Below, one piece after another: positions 43,501 through 55,500 of a stretch of 64,000 bases of DNA. Numbering within the stretch: position 1 is the stretch's first letter; each line of letters opens with the position of its first letter. A program made the translations under genes and the position numbers. The DNA lies in the NCBI GenBank assembly GCA_963931925.1, contig OZ007580.1, positions 317,501 through 381,500 of the forward strand, given 5' to 3'. The notes beneath the pieces are model-generated. The model saw only the letters and a list, made by a program, of their open reading frames with translations, was not told the origin of the DNA and searched no databases. The stretch is from Onchidella celtica. Its lineage: Eukaryota > Mollusca > Gastropoda > Systellommatophora > Onchidiidae.

Positions 43501-46500
43501 ATATACTTTGTGTATTGGTTAGGGTGTAACCCATGTATCCTGTAGTCTTAAGAGACAAGTGAGAAGTGACTGGAGATCAAGGTAGCACCTCATCCTCGTC
43601 ATTCATACTTATTCTAGCTTTAGGACAGATTCCTGATGGTATTATTGGCATGCCTTTATATATTATTGATTCATCTTTCACATTCTTGCATGACTTGCGC
43701 TTGCAGGAAAAAGTTCAGGAAATTTTTTTGTGGCCTGGTTCCATCCCTGTAACCATTACCTTAACATAATCCAAACCATTACCTAAACCTAATACTAACA
43801 GTACCTTAACCTAATGCTAACAATGACCATATGGCGTAACCTAATCCTAACAGTTACCTAAGCCTAATCTTTAAACCAAACCCTAAAACTTTCCCTACAA
43901 GTCACTCTGCAAACAAAACCCAGTTTGGTCACATGACCCCAAAACTGCAAAAGTCATTCTGATAGATTTGGCTCTACTGTGTTGGCCATGAATGTATTCA
44001 TTCCAAGGAAGGACAAGCATGCCGGATTTACCATAGATTTCTTCATGACTTGAATGTCTAATCTGGCATGTTAACTCCTTCAGGACGTCAGTGTTAGGGG
44101 CCGGTCAAGTCTGGACGTAATTAATTTTTCCCCATTTTGGGAAAAAACAGCATGGTTCAGAAAAACGCTTACAGAAAACAAAGTACTGATAGTAAAGTAA
44201 AACATGGAATAAATGGACTTGACATATGTATGTAAGAAATTTGATTGTATTAAATTCAGTAGATATTCAATAATATTGTTGGTGGTCGCAGAAATACATT
44301 TTCTGTTCGCTAACTCAGTGTTTTTATGGTTCTTTCATATTTAAAGATTAGAGTATGGACTTCGAGGTTGCCTTTTGGTCATAGCCGCCATAGAACTCCA
44401 TCTAGTGGCAAGCAGCATGTTTCTGAGACCAGTCAGCAGCTACAAGTAAGGTTTGGTCATGTAATGTTGGTGCAAATCAGTGGTAACCCTGCCTTGTCAT
44501 TTAGTGGAAAGATAAGTCATGTTTCTTTACAGAAGGCAAAATATCATGAACTTTTATGGAACTCTACAAACTTCATTCCTGGTTTGAGCTATTTTGCTGG
44601 ACCTGTCATGAAATCCCACAAGGATGAAATACCTAATTTTACAGGAAAAAGAAAAATATTTTTTACTTGAAATGTTCTCCTTGTCTCAAGTATGTTTTTA
44701 CTTGTATAAATAAATATTTTAAACATCATGCTTTCCGTCAAACATGAGAGGAAATGACACTTTTTCATGATTTCACAGAATATTTTGTCATAATTGTTAT
44801 TTGTAGTTTGTTCGAACACACTTTTGCAGTTTCCTGATTGGTCAAGTGATTGCATATGGCATCAAGTTCTCTATCCAGTGTAACAAGTTAAAACATGATT
44901 CATTGTCACATAATGGTCTAGTGACCAAAGCTGGTCATTCACCAGCAGCAAAGATGTGAGAAGATGTGACAATCCTTTCTTTGCGCCTCTCCTCCCACCC
45001 TCAGCACACCAAGGACGAGGGTTAAACTATATTTACTATCAGTCGCCCCAGAAATCAAAGCATATGAAATGGGTGGGTGAGGGGAGGAGAAAAAAAGGGA
45101 GAGATTTTTCATTCGCCTCTGTCCTATCTGTTTCTCAGAATATACCTACTAGATCTATCTTGGGTGTGATGGTAAGCTAATAAACAAATCTCAGTTTGTC
45201 ACATTGCTACCACATTTAAAAGGGAAAAAATGGCCAGAGATTTCCTGTAGTGATTTAATTAAGTTATCATTACAAAGTAAGTGACTTCTATTGAGATCTG
45301 AGGTGATGACTAAACTGTGAACAAAACTCAATATTTTCCGTCCTCAGCTGTGTAAAGCAAGTCATTACTGACGTCTCTCACACATTTGCCACCAGGTGGC
45401 AGTGCGAAGACTCATGAACGCAGAATGTACCAGCTGTCCCATCTTAATGTATCTGATAGCTTTGCCAGCAAACATACAAGAATGACAGTGTATGCACATT
45501 CATCTCTTTAGTTTTAATGGACATTTTTTGTCAGGCTGTATTATAAAACACAGTTGATGTCACAAATCCCAGACTGGGAAATGTAATAATTATGACAGGA
45601 CAACAATCACGAACGAACAAGTATAACACTTAACAGAACAACCAACCAGACTCACACATTTATTATACATAAAAAATAAAGATATACGTGCATTACATTC
45701 TTCAGTTCAAATACCATTCAATGGTCAGTATTCCCGACATTCATTCTTCTACGGGTCCACAACCCGATAATACTTTCTAAAATATGCTCTGGCCTCAGCC
45801 TCACATCTATATATGTACTACCTGCGGGCCTCTCTTATTGGCTCCTGCTCAACCTAATCTCCGTATCTCAATCTCCCCTCGAGGTCTTAATAGCACATTA
45901 ATATTTCAATAGCACATTATATTCTCAATGGCACATTAACATCTTAATAACAACGTCCCTGTCTGTGGCCAGACTGCCACGACTCATGTGCTCCCGCTGT
46001 CCTGCGCGACAGCTTCACTCAGGCAGGCCTGTGGGTAGCCTTCTGCCCAACCCCGGCACAAGTCCGCTCACCGCGGGTGGCTTCTCGGCCCGACCCCGGC
46101 ACCTATAAGAATAACATTACATTTCTATAACACCATACAATTACTATCCACTTCACCACTCATTACGAACTATCAAGCGTACACACAATAGTCCACCTTT
46201 CACTCACGCCACCTCTTACGGTAACACACCTCTACTGTACCACACAACACTCAGACTCGTTACGAATCCATGATCCGAACTTACATCTATCGCTCATTGC
46301 GCCCATCTCTATACACGGTAGTCAATGACTTTCACATTCCTCACATATAACTTATTTACATCATGGTTGTCAGGGTTAGAATTTGAAGTGCCGTGCTGGG
46401 TCACGGTTTTGTTTATTTCATGTCATCATTGGTTTTGGCCAGTGCAAACGTCCTTGAACTGTTCCCGTGGACGGTTTGTTTTTGAGGCGCTTTTTCTTGG

Positions 46501-49500
46501 GGATGGAGAGAGAGTGGGGCAAGATGGAACGAATGGATAAGTTAACAGTGACGATGCAGTTTTCAACCCCGTGGTTTGGGTGTACTTTAACAGGGAAAGA
46601 CGGGGCGAATAAGGAGTGAATAAATTCGTACATAAAACGTAGAGGGTGTAGAGACTTTGCGAAAGCTTTTGACATCCTAAGTTTGACTTTGGCTGTTACT
46701 ATTAATAGACTGCGAGCTGAGCTCGAAGTGGATGCACCAATCAAATTTGAGCAGTCGCGCGGATTTGCAGAAGATAAGCGGAGACATCTTTATGTTACTT
46801 CACTCCATGCAGTGTATTCCATCCTGCGAGGGTGTCGGCTAAGGTTCAGCCAGAGATAACCATAAGACTGTTAAAGACATGTCTATGTCCTGGATAGACA
46901 ATGAAATAATCCACAGCTATTTTCTCCAGTTCCCTGAAATCGTTTCAGGGAACCAATCGTAAGTGTCTTCACAATGATTCGAGATGATGTGCATCTGACC
47001 CTAATTTTCCAGTAGAAGTGCTACCAAAGGAATGCAAGACCATAATATTTTACTTGCAATTAAGATCTAGAATGAGTGACTGGTATACACATTTGTAAAT
47101 TGTAATTGATGTGTCTGGATGAGGCTGGGGATTGCCAGCCCATCCTAGAGCAGATCTAGATCTATCTTAACTACGTCAGTGTGTCTTGACGGTTTGATCC
47201 TTTATAAGTAATTAACTGAGTTAATATTGTCGTCTGAGACATAAGAATATTATTTGTGAGATAGTAGGCAGACTATATTTCTGAAGATAAATAATTACTA
47301 AGTAAACTGTGAATGAGTCAGAATGATATGGATTTTCTAATCTTTAAGAATCTAGAGGAGACTTCTAGTTATGTATTATACTATTTTTATTTGATGCTGC
47401 TGATGTTGTCTTTTTGATATGTAAGATAGACGAAATTGTTAGGAATTTTAAGTAATAAATTTGTGGCCCTACAAGGTCCTTGATATAACGTACTCGAAAT
47501 TGTTATTAGTGTATGTGGCATGGTATGGCAGAGTAATTTCTAAAACCTCTCGATATTTTATTAAATGCAGTCGAACACGTAAATTTATAATTAACCATCC
47601 CCGTAAAACACGAGCACAGTAATCCCCATCGTAACACTGGAGGGGACACGTCTCATTTAATTTCCCATTAAAGAGTGTTGTCTTGTATTGGGGTTGGATA
47701 GTGCTTGTCCCCCTCAATTCTAGACGGTGGATGGATTCACATTTATCTTGTTCATTACTTTATGAACCAGTTTTACAATCCTTTTTTGTGAATATCCTCT
47801 TTCCACCAGCGTCATTCCTGACTGTGACCTGAACTTCTGGCAAACCTGACGCCCTTGTCAGCGGGTCAATGAGATGAGGACATGGCAAACCAAGCTACCA
47901 GAGCTACTGCTGCCATTGGATACCACAGTATTTTAATTAACAATATATTGTGTGTGAATGTGTATATAAGCAGCAATTGTGTGTGTTGACTAGATATTTA
48001 TAAGCCTATTTCTTCAGTAAGGCTTCATTATTTGATAATAGTTATACTTTAACCCAGCAGTATACAGTGATATACTCATTATTATTATAGATGTTTCTGA
48101 GAATTTTGATTGTGTGCAGTAAGAATGTTTAAATAGAATAAATTCTATAGAACGTGGCATCAATAATTGTATGCTTTTTGTCCATCCAGTATGCACGTTC
48201 TTAGTTAGATTTTTCTTCTCAAGCTTAAGACTCATTTTTCTACAGTACTACTTAAGCCCCTACCACAATAACTTTGGGATTTTTTGGATCTTATCGTGTA
48301 AATTTTTCTTAAAATTTTCACTGGGGTGGGGGATATGTCAGGGTTAGAATTTGAAGTGCCGTGCTGGGTCACGGTTTTGTTTATTTCATGTCATCATTGG
48401 TTTTGGCCAGTGCAAACGTCCTTGAACTGTTCCCGTGGACGGTTTGTTTTTGAGGCGCTTTTTCTTGGGGATGGAGAGAGAGTGGGGCAAGATGGAACGA
48501 ATGGATAAGTTAACAGTGACGATGCAGTTTTCAACCCCGTGGTTTGGGTGTACTTTAACAGGGAAAGACGGGGCGAATAAGGAGTGAATAAATTCGTACA
48601 TAAAACGTAGAGGGTGTAGAGACTTTGCGAAAGCTTTTGACATCCTAAGTTTGACTTTGGCTGTTACTATTAATAGACTGCGAGCTGAGCTCGAAGTGGA
48701 TGCACCAATCAAATTTGAGCAGTCGCGCGGATTTGCAGAAGATAAGCGGAGACATCTTTATGTTACTTCACTCCATGCAGCGTATTCCATCCTGCGAGGG
48801 TGTCGGCTAAGGTTCAGCCAGAGAGAACCATAAGACTGTTAAAGACATGTCTATGTCCTGGATAGACAATGAAATAATCCACAGCTATTTTCTCCAGTTC
48901 CCTGAAATCGTTTCAGGGAACCAATCGTAAGTGTCTTCACAATGATTCGAGATGATGTGCATCTGACCCTAATTTTCCAGTAGAAGTGCTACCAAAGGAA
49001 TGCAAGACCATAATATTTTACTTGCAATTAAGATCTAGAATGAGTGACTGGTATACACATTTGTAAATTGTAATTGATGTGTCTGGATGAGGCTGGGGAT
49101 TGCCAGCCCATCCTAGAGCAGATCTAGATCTATCTTAACTACGTCAGTGTGTCTTGACGGTTTGATCCTTTATAAGTAATTAACTGAGTTAATATTGTCG
49201 TCTGAGACATAAGAATATTATTTGTGAGATAGTAGGCAGACTATATTTCTGAAGATAAATAATTACTAAGTAAACTGTGAATGAGTCAGAATGATATGGA
49301 TTTTCTAATCTTTAAGAATCTAGAGGAGACTTCTAGTTATGTATTATACTATTTTTATTTGATGCTGCTGATGTTGTCTTTTTGATATGTAAGATAGACG
49401 AAATTGTTAGGAATTTTAAGTAATAAATTTGTGGCCCTACAAGGTCCTTGATATAACGTACTCGAAATTGTTATTAGTGTATGTGGCATGGTATGGCAGA

Positions 49501-52500
49501 GTAATTTCTAAAACCTCTCGATATTTTATTAAATGCAGTCGAACACGTAAATTTATAATTAACCATCCCCGTAAAACACGAGCACAGTAATCCCCATCGT
49601 AACAATGGTCCTAGGAGAATATAGTACATCAATCATCATAATTATCAATCACAGTTCAACCTACCAGTCATCACTGGAAAACACAACAATCTCCCGACTG
49701 CTCTCTTCACGTCTGTCCCCTTGGACTTTCTTAACTTGCAGTGACTTTTCACTACACAAGATTTACCTCATTGCCTTCACTTTACTCACGTCTTGCACGC
49801 TTCCACACTAACTAACAGAAGTCAATACAGGTGAGCAGCCTCACTATCCCGTGAGTCCATCCTACACTTCCATGCCCCCGTAATCCTTGAATCTCGCTCA
49901 CTCCACTCGTGACAGTTGAGATTGCAGGCTTTGGTATGTTAAGATGTCGCCCCTACATTTGGTATCAAATAGACAGTCATTCTTGCTCCTATGAACATGT
50001 TTACATGTATGGTTGTGTCTTGTGATTCTCTATTGTAAATGGCATTGGACTTACGATTCCTGATGAATTTTGAAACTTTTTTCACACATTATGATAGCAA
50101 GAGAAACTGGAAGGTCAAAGGGAAGAAAATCCATCTACATGTATTAAAAAATTTGAATTTAACATGAGAGAGATGATTTTAGTCAGAATTCAGAATTTTG
50201 ATGGTAAATGCAAAGGAATGAAGTGTGACTCTTAAGGGTACTGACTGATTGATCTATAACTCATGCGTTTGAAGACCTTATAAAGTCATAATTATGATGG
50301 TAGCTATGTTTTTTTACCATATTCTAATGAGACGTTTTTACAGTGGGTGGAATCAACATTGATTTTCTTGGAAAATGTCTTTAAAAAGTTGTTTGAAATT
50401 TGCCTCAGCTGGTGTTTCACACTAAATTTATGGAACTGTTTTTTTATATGTCAGATTGTCAGCCTGATTTTGAGTTTGCTCCTTAGTGCAAAGCTCTTTA
50501 TTTAAAACTTGATGATTTGACTTAAGTATTTAAAAAAAATTCTACAAATTTAACTATGCGGAACACTAAAATGTGTGTTCAGTCGAAGGGGAAAATGATC
50601 GGTGAATACTCAGTGAACAAAACTCCATGTACTAAAGTACATACAAAGAACATGGAAATGGGATTGGGTAAATTGGCTGCATTGGACTGTATTTCACAAC
50701 ATAACAATGAAGTTGCCAGATGGTAAAATGTTTTATTCACACAAAAAATGTGATACAAGTATTAACTTTGTTTGCTTTGGATCTGACATCTTGTAGCTGT
50801 ATATTTATTTAATGGTTTCTGAGATAAACTGTGACATAATTCTCCTGTCCTCGTTTGGCCAAGTGCGGTTCCATGGATTATCTCCCTTTGGTAGTTTGTG
50901 GGCTTCAAAAAGTCACAGTTACCTTTTCACATCTATCTGCATATTTTCTGGCATCAATCACTTGTGAAGTCAGGCACTCAGGCCTGCATGATTATTTCAT
51001 GTTCTAGTAACTAGTAATAGTTCTAGTAATATTCATACCCCTTGCCATTGTTCTTTAATTTCTGTTGGTCCACAGAAAAATGTATACCAGCAGAATGAAA
51101 AAAGAATTGGAGGAAGCGCTGTCGATAACGCCAATTTACAAAGTTCAAGAAAATGACAGTTCTCGATACAGGATTACAGGTACAGGAGATGGTCATTCCA
51201 AAATAGTTATCAAACAAGCCAATGGTCAGCCAGATACCAGTGCACGACCCTTACCAGTTTCTGACCCTCCAGTGCAAGAACAAGAAGTCAGCACTTCATA
51301 TGGAGGTGAACACCAGTGTTTATTGGAAATTCCTTACAAAACTGGTGGCGATGCAGGCCCAAGTGATGAAGAAAATGTATTTCGACAGAGATCAAATTCT
51401 GATTCTAGACATACGAAAAAACTGAGTGACAATGGTCACCTTACCGGTGGTCAGCACACCGGTGGTCAGCTTACCGGTGGTCATGCAAGCAAGACTGCAC
51501 ACGGATTCCCTGCTGTATTCTCCAGTCTGAAAAACTTGGATATTTCTGCAAAGGTGGAATTTGCACCCACAGAAAAAAGAGGCCGTCGTCACCATGTCAG
51601 TCAGCTGAGTGTAATCAGTATTGAAGAATTGCCATACATCCCAGCACAGGAAGATGACTATTCAACTAGTGATCAAATCTCTCAAGACAGAAACAAGTCC
51701 AAATGTTTTTTGAAAACACTGATTGACTTTTCATTGTTTAAGGTACATCAATGTGTGTTTCATCCTTCCAGCCAGTTGACCATCTTTCTTTTCCATGATA
51801 AAATTGTTGTTATTTATGCACCAGCTCCATCCACTTATTCATTCATTTCATCCAGTCTTTTGTCTGTCTTTGTTTTTCTTTCCTTATCTCTTCTGCCCGT
51901 TCTTTGTTTTGAAATTGTCCTTCCCTAAAGGGTGTCTATCATGCACAATGCTCTCATTGTCATTTCTATACTCTCTAAAAATGTTTTTCATAGTAATATC
52001 TACATTTAGTGTAGCTGGGATTTGCTCAAAAAGATAAACCAACAAGTTTTGATTCTCTTGTAATAAAAGAACACTCTTCATTTTTTTTTTCTGACAATGG
52101 AAATTAATAGATTAAAAATTTATCCATATCACCCCCCCCCCCCCCCCTAACCAGCAACAACAAAATCATATATATATTGTTATTAATAAATATTCAAATG
52201 TTATTTGAGTTGTGTGTTGTGTGAACTGCTGTGAGTTGTGAATTGTTGCGAGTTGTGAACTGCGCCTAACAGGCTGCGTTACAATTTGCTCTGAGATAGA
52301 GAGAGAGAGTGAGCGAGACAGGGAGAGAGAAAGAAGCAGTGCAGTGTGTTTGAGCGCTTCGCAGGCAGCTCCATTCTGCTCTGTGGTTGACATGTTGTTT
52401 CTGTAAAGCGCATAGAGCATTTTAAATGGATATGCGCTATATAAATGCTATACATTATTATTATTTCTGTTCTGTAGTCATTTTTTAATTCCATACGAAC

Positions 52501-55500
52501 TTGACCAATTTCAGATTTGGCTGTTTCGTATGATGGCAATATTTGTTCCTCTTGGGGCTTTCAGCAACTATCTGTGGATCTACATGCCAACCATTGCTGT
52601 CACCTCAGGCATTGACAAATCTGAAGCAGCTCTACTCATCACATTGGTCGGTGCCATGGATCTTGCCACCAGAATTGTCACTGGCTTTATTGGAGATTTC
52701 AAGTTTGTTTCAAAATCCAAGGTTTGTTATTTGTTATTAGCTGAGGTGCCCGGCCTTGCCCAGGATAAATCTTGTATTAGGTTTAATTGTGGGTGATTAG
52801 AATAGATCCTCTTCATCTTGCCTGGCCCATTAGATTTATCTAGTAGTTGGTTGTTTGTTTGCATTGAGAAAAGTCTTACTGCACTCCCCGCCAGTGTTAA
52901 TGCCCCATGCACCTTGTCAGTATTTGGGGCACTGGGCAGTGTGTTCAGTAGTGGACACAAAGGCATGAAATGAAAATGTCAAGGGCTCATGTATTCATGG
53001 ACAAGAAAGAGTCACAGCCACACAAGTCCAATAAATACTTGTCCAGCATTTCAAGTCTTCAAATGTAGAAAGGAACTTTCTGCAGGTTGGAGGGAATTGA
53101 AGGCGCCTGTGAATCTGAGCTGTTTGATTGGCTGTAAGTCTTGTTCAAAATCCCATGAGTTTTTGTATTACGTAGATTATTTTGGATTGACTCAGATAGG
53201 TGGTGGGTCATAGCAAGTCTAGTGAGGGGAAAAAATTGGAGGATGAATTTGTGGAACCATACAACAAGAGTAAATGGGTATAGAAAAACTAGACATTACT
53301 TGAGTCTTTCTCAGTCGACCAAATTCTCCTCTAGATGTGCAATTTGCCTGTATCTATTCACCCCTGTGCAGTGCCAGCACTAAAGCCTTTTTGTTTTGTT
53401 TGTTTGTTATTTTTTTACTTTTTTGCCTGACTAATTATTTGATGCATGCCAGAAACATTCCCTAGAATCATAGGAGATTGGAAAAGGGCTGTAGTTTGTT
53501 TAACCTTTTCATATTGCCTCGTGCACTGTCCCACTTTACAGTGGATGGCTACACTACATGCTACAGTTGAGGGACTCTTCAGGGAGCCTTTCACACATGG
53601 CCGAGTGGCTGAATCCCTGAGTTTGCAAAGTTTTATATACACTCTGTACAACAGATGTTAGCACCAAACATACGAGATATTCCTGTCTTCTACTTGTAAT
53701 AACCTATCAACTGTTAGTACTGCTGCATTGTAGGTTAATTAACCCTATTCCTGCAGGAGGCCACTATATTGGCCTCCTCCCGCAACAGGCGAGGTACACG
53801 AGGCCAATATTGTGGCCTACATTTTGCAAACCAGGTCTTGTGGGTAGACCAATATATTGTATAGCAACGCTGCTCCTCGTGTTTTGTTTATTCCCTTGCC
53901 GCGACTACCATTTTTTTTTTCACTTTTTTTTTCCACACTAGTTTCACTATTTGCGCTTGTTTATCTATCCCTGTCACCTCTACTATGTTTAACAAAATGG
54001 TATCGTCGAATTACATTTATTATGATGTAACTGATCATAACTGTTTGTCATACTCATGTAATAGTACTGACTTTCTGAAGTTCGAACCACGGAAATCTTA
54101 GGGAAACTTTTGACTTTGATGCTGTTTGTCGTCTACATATGACATGAGAAGAAAGGGGCCATCTGCATATTTTAGAAATCGTTTTATGTCTACAGTAATG
54201 AATTCCGATGTAATATTAGGGCATGCTGCATAAAGGTGTCTGTCGGTAGGCTTTTCAGCAGGGAAAATTGGGAGAAAATGACCGTCTTTGTTGTTGATCG
54301 TTGTCTTTATTTGATGTGGTAACTAGAGAGATATTGCGTGGCTTTGATTAAACCGCTTTTCAGTACATGTATGTGCTCTACGAGCTGGAAATCAAATCTC
54401 TTGTTAAAGGTGTGCTAAGAAAACTAACATCATAGTAGTTAGTACGTGAAAGTTTTACATAGTTCAGGAAAGAGAAGGCAATGCCATGATACATGTGGTT
54501 AGTAAATAAAGTGCCTGGCTTAAAAAATGATTTGGTCACCTGAATGGCCTGACTTGGGGACAAAAAAAAAATGCAGAGCTCCTGGGAAAAAGGATAAAAC
54601 GTGTGTTAAACGGCATGTAAATGCATAGAATTCTTGATTATGGGCGCCCTATTTAACAGTAGAACTTACTGCATCTCATCACTAGTACTGTATCCAAATT
54701 TATCCACCGTTATTGTTGTTAGTGCGTCTTAAAGTCAACATGATACAAGCGTTCAGAAGGACCTGATTAACCCGACCGTCGAGGTCATCGGCAACATGGG
54801 AACAGTTGGTTGACTGATCACTGGCTTTCCCGGCACAGGGTGTGACATGGATGAGTTCACTCAACTCGAACGAGTTGAGAGATTTTTTTGTGCATTTTCA
54901 AACTGACCCCAAAATTGTGCTTCTAGTTCTACAGGGAATAATGATCATGAAGTAACGAGGGTTCAGAGGGAAGGTGAAACATGGGCTTTGAGATGTGAAA
55001 AGGTTAACCTTTTGAACTCATCATCCCACCATACAATTATGTTTCCTTAGATTGCAGTGCTTGTAATGAGTGACCTCAATGACTTTTAATGAAATTGTTT
55101 TGTTTTTTTTAAATCTGCTGATTTTGCTGGATACACTTATGGCCTTTGAGAGGAAGTTGATGAAATTGTTGTATAACGCTAACCCTCTGTATATCATCTT
55201 TTATACAGTAGAGTGATAAGTGATGTAAAAGTTTTGTGTCCAGTCAGTGCCTACTGCCACAGTGGTAAACTCAGGCCATTGAAACAAAACACATCAAATT
55301 TGGCAATTGGTCCATGTTTGGGTAGATTTTGATTGCAAACAGTCATGGATGTAGGCAAGAGACATTCATATAGGAAAGAATGTCCTGACATGATAGTATT
55401 TTGTGACAACATGTTAACGTATTTTTGTCAGTTTGATTACGGTGAAAGCAGGCGGGGGTGTATGTTTTTTGAGAGAGAGAGAGAGAGAGAGTGAATGCCT

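Larger units (their letters stand above)
46368..49604 (+). mobile_element. Non-autonomous LTR retrotransposon (family B), complete and young
   Basis: 3237 bp inserted in the family A LTR, with target duplication ATGGT (46363-46367 and 49605-49609). Two LTRs of exactly 1269 bp (46368-47636 and 48336-49604) begin TGTCAGGGTT and end ATCGTAACA. I noticed about two differences between them, so insertion was recent. The 699-bp internal region has no gag or pol frame. A primer-site-like TGGAGGGGACACG follows the first LTR and a polypurine tract GGGGTGGGGGATA precedes the second. It needs enzymes from elsewhere; the polypurine tract resembles that of the pol-bearing element at 60.2 kb. Confidence 0.92.
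45558..49914 (-). mobile_element. Solo LTR (family A) interrupted by another LTR element
   Basis: Left part 45558-46367 and right part 49610-49914 together make one LTR of about 1.1 kb on the minus strand, matching 59002-60240 and 7059-8251. Ends are TGTCACAAATCC and CTCGTGACA. A 5-bp duplication GTTGA flanks it (45553-45557 and 49915-49919). It inserted into intron 5 of gene B. It is older than the element it contains. Confidence 0.9.

Noticed and set aside
20062-43890. Telomere-like CCCTAA stretches (20070, 36490, 43750)
   Set aside because: Degenerate and short; not a perfect TTAGGG array.
44073-44130. Second complete piggyBac MITE
   Set aside because: Only a left-like end TTAACTCCTTCAGGACG is visible; no right end with matching inverted repeat was found.
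46418-48712. Two identical 108-aa minus-strand frames
   Set aside because: They lie in the two LTRs of the family B element and are identical because the LTRs are.
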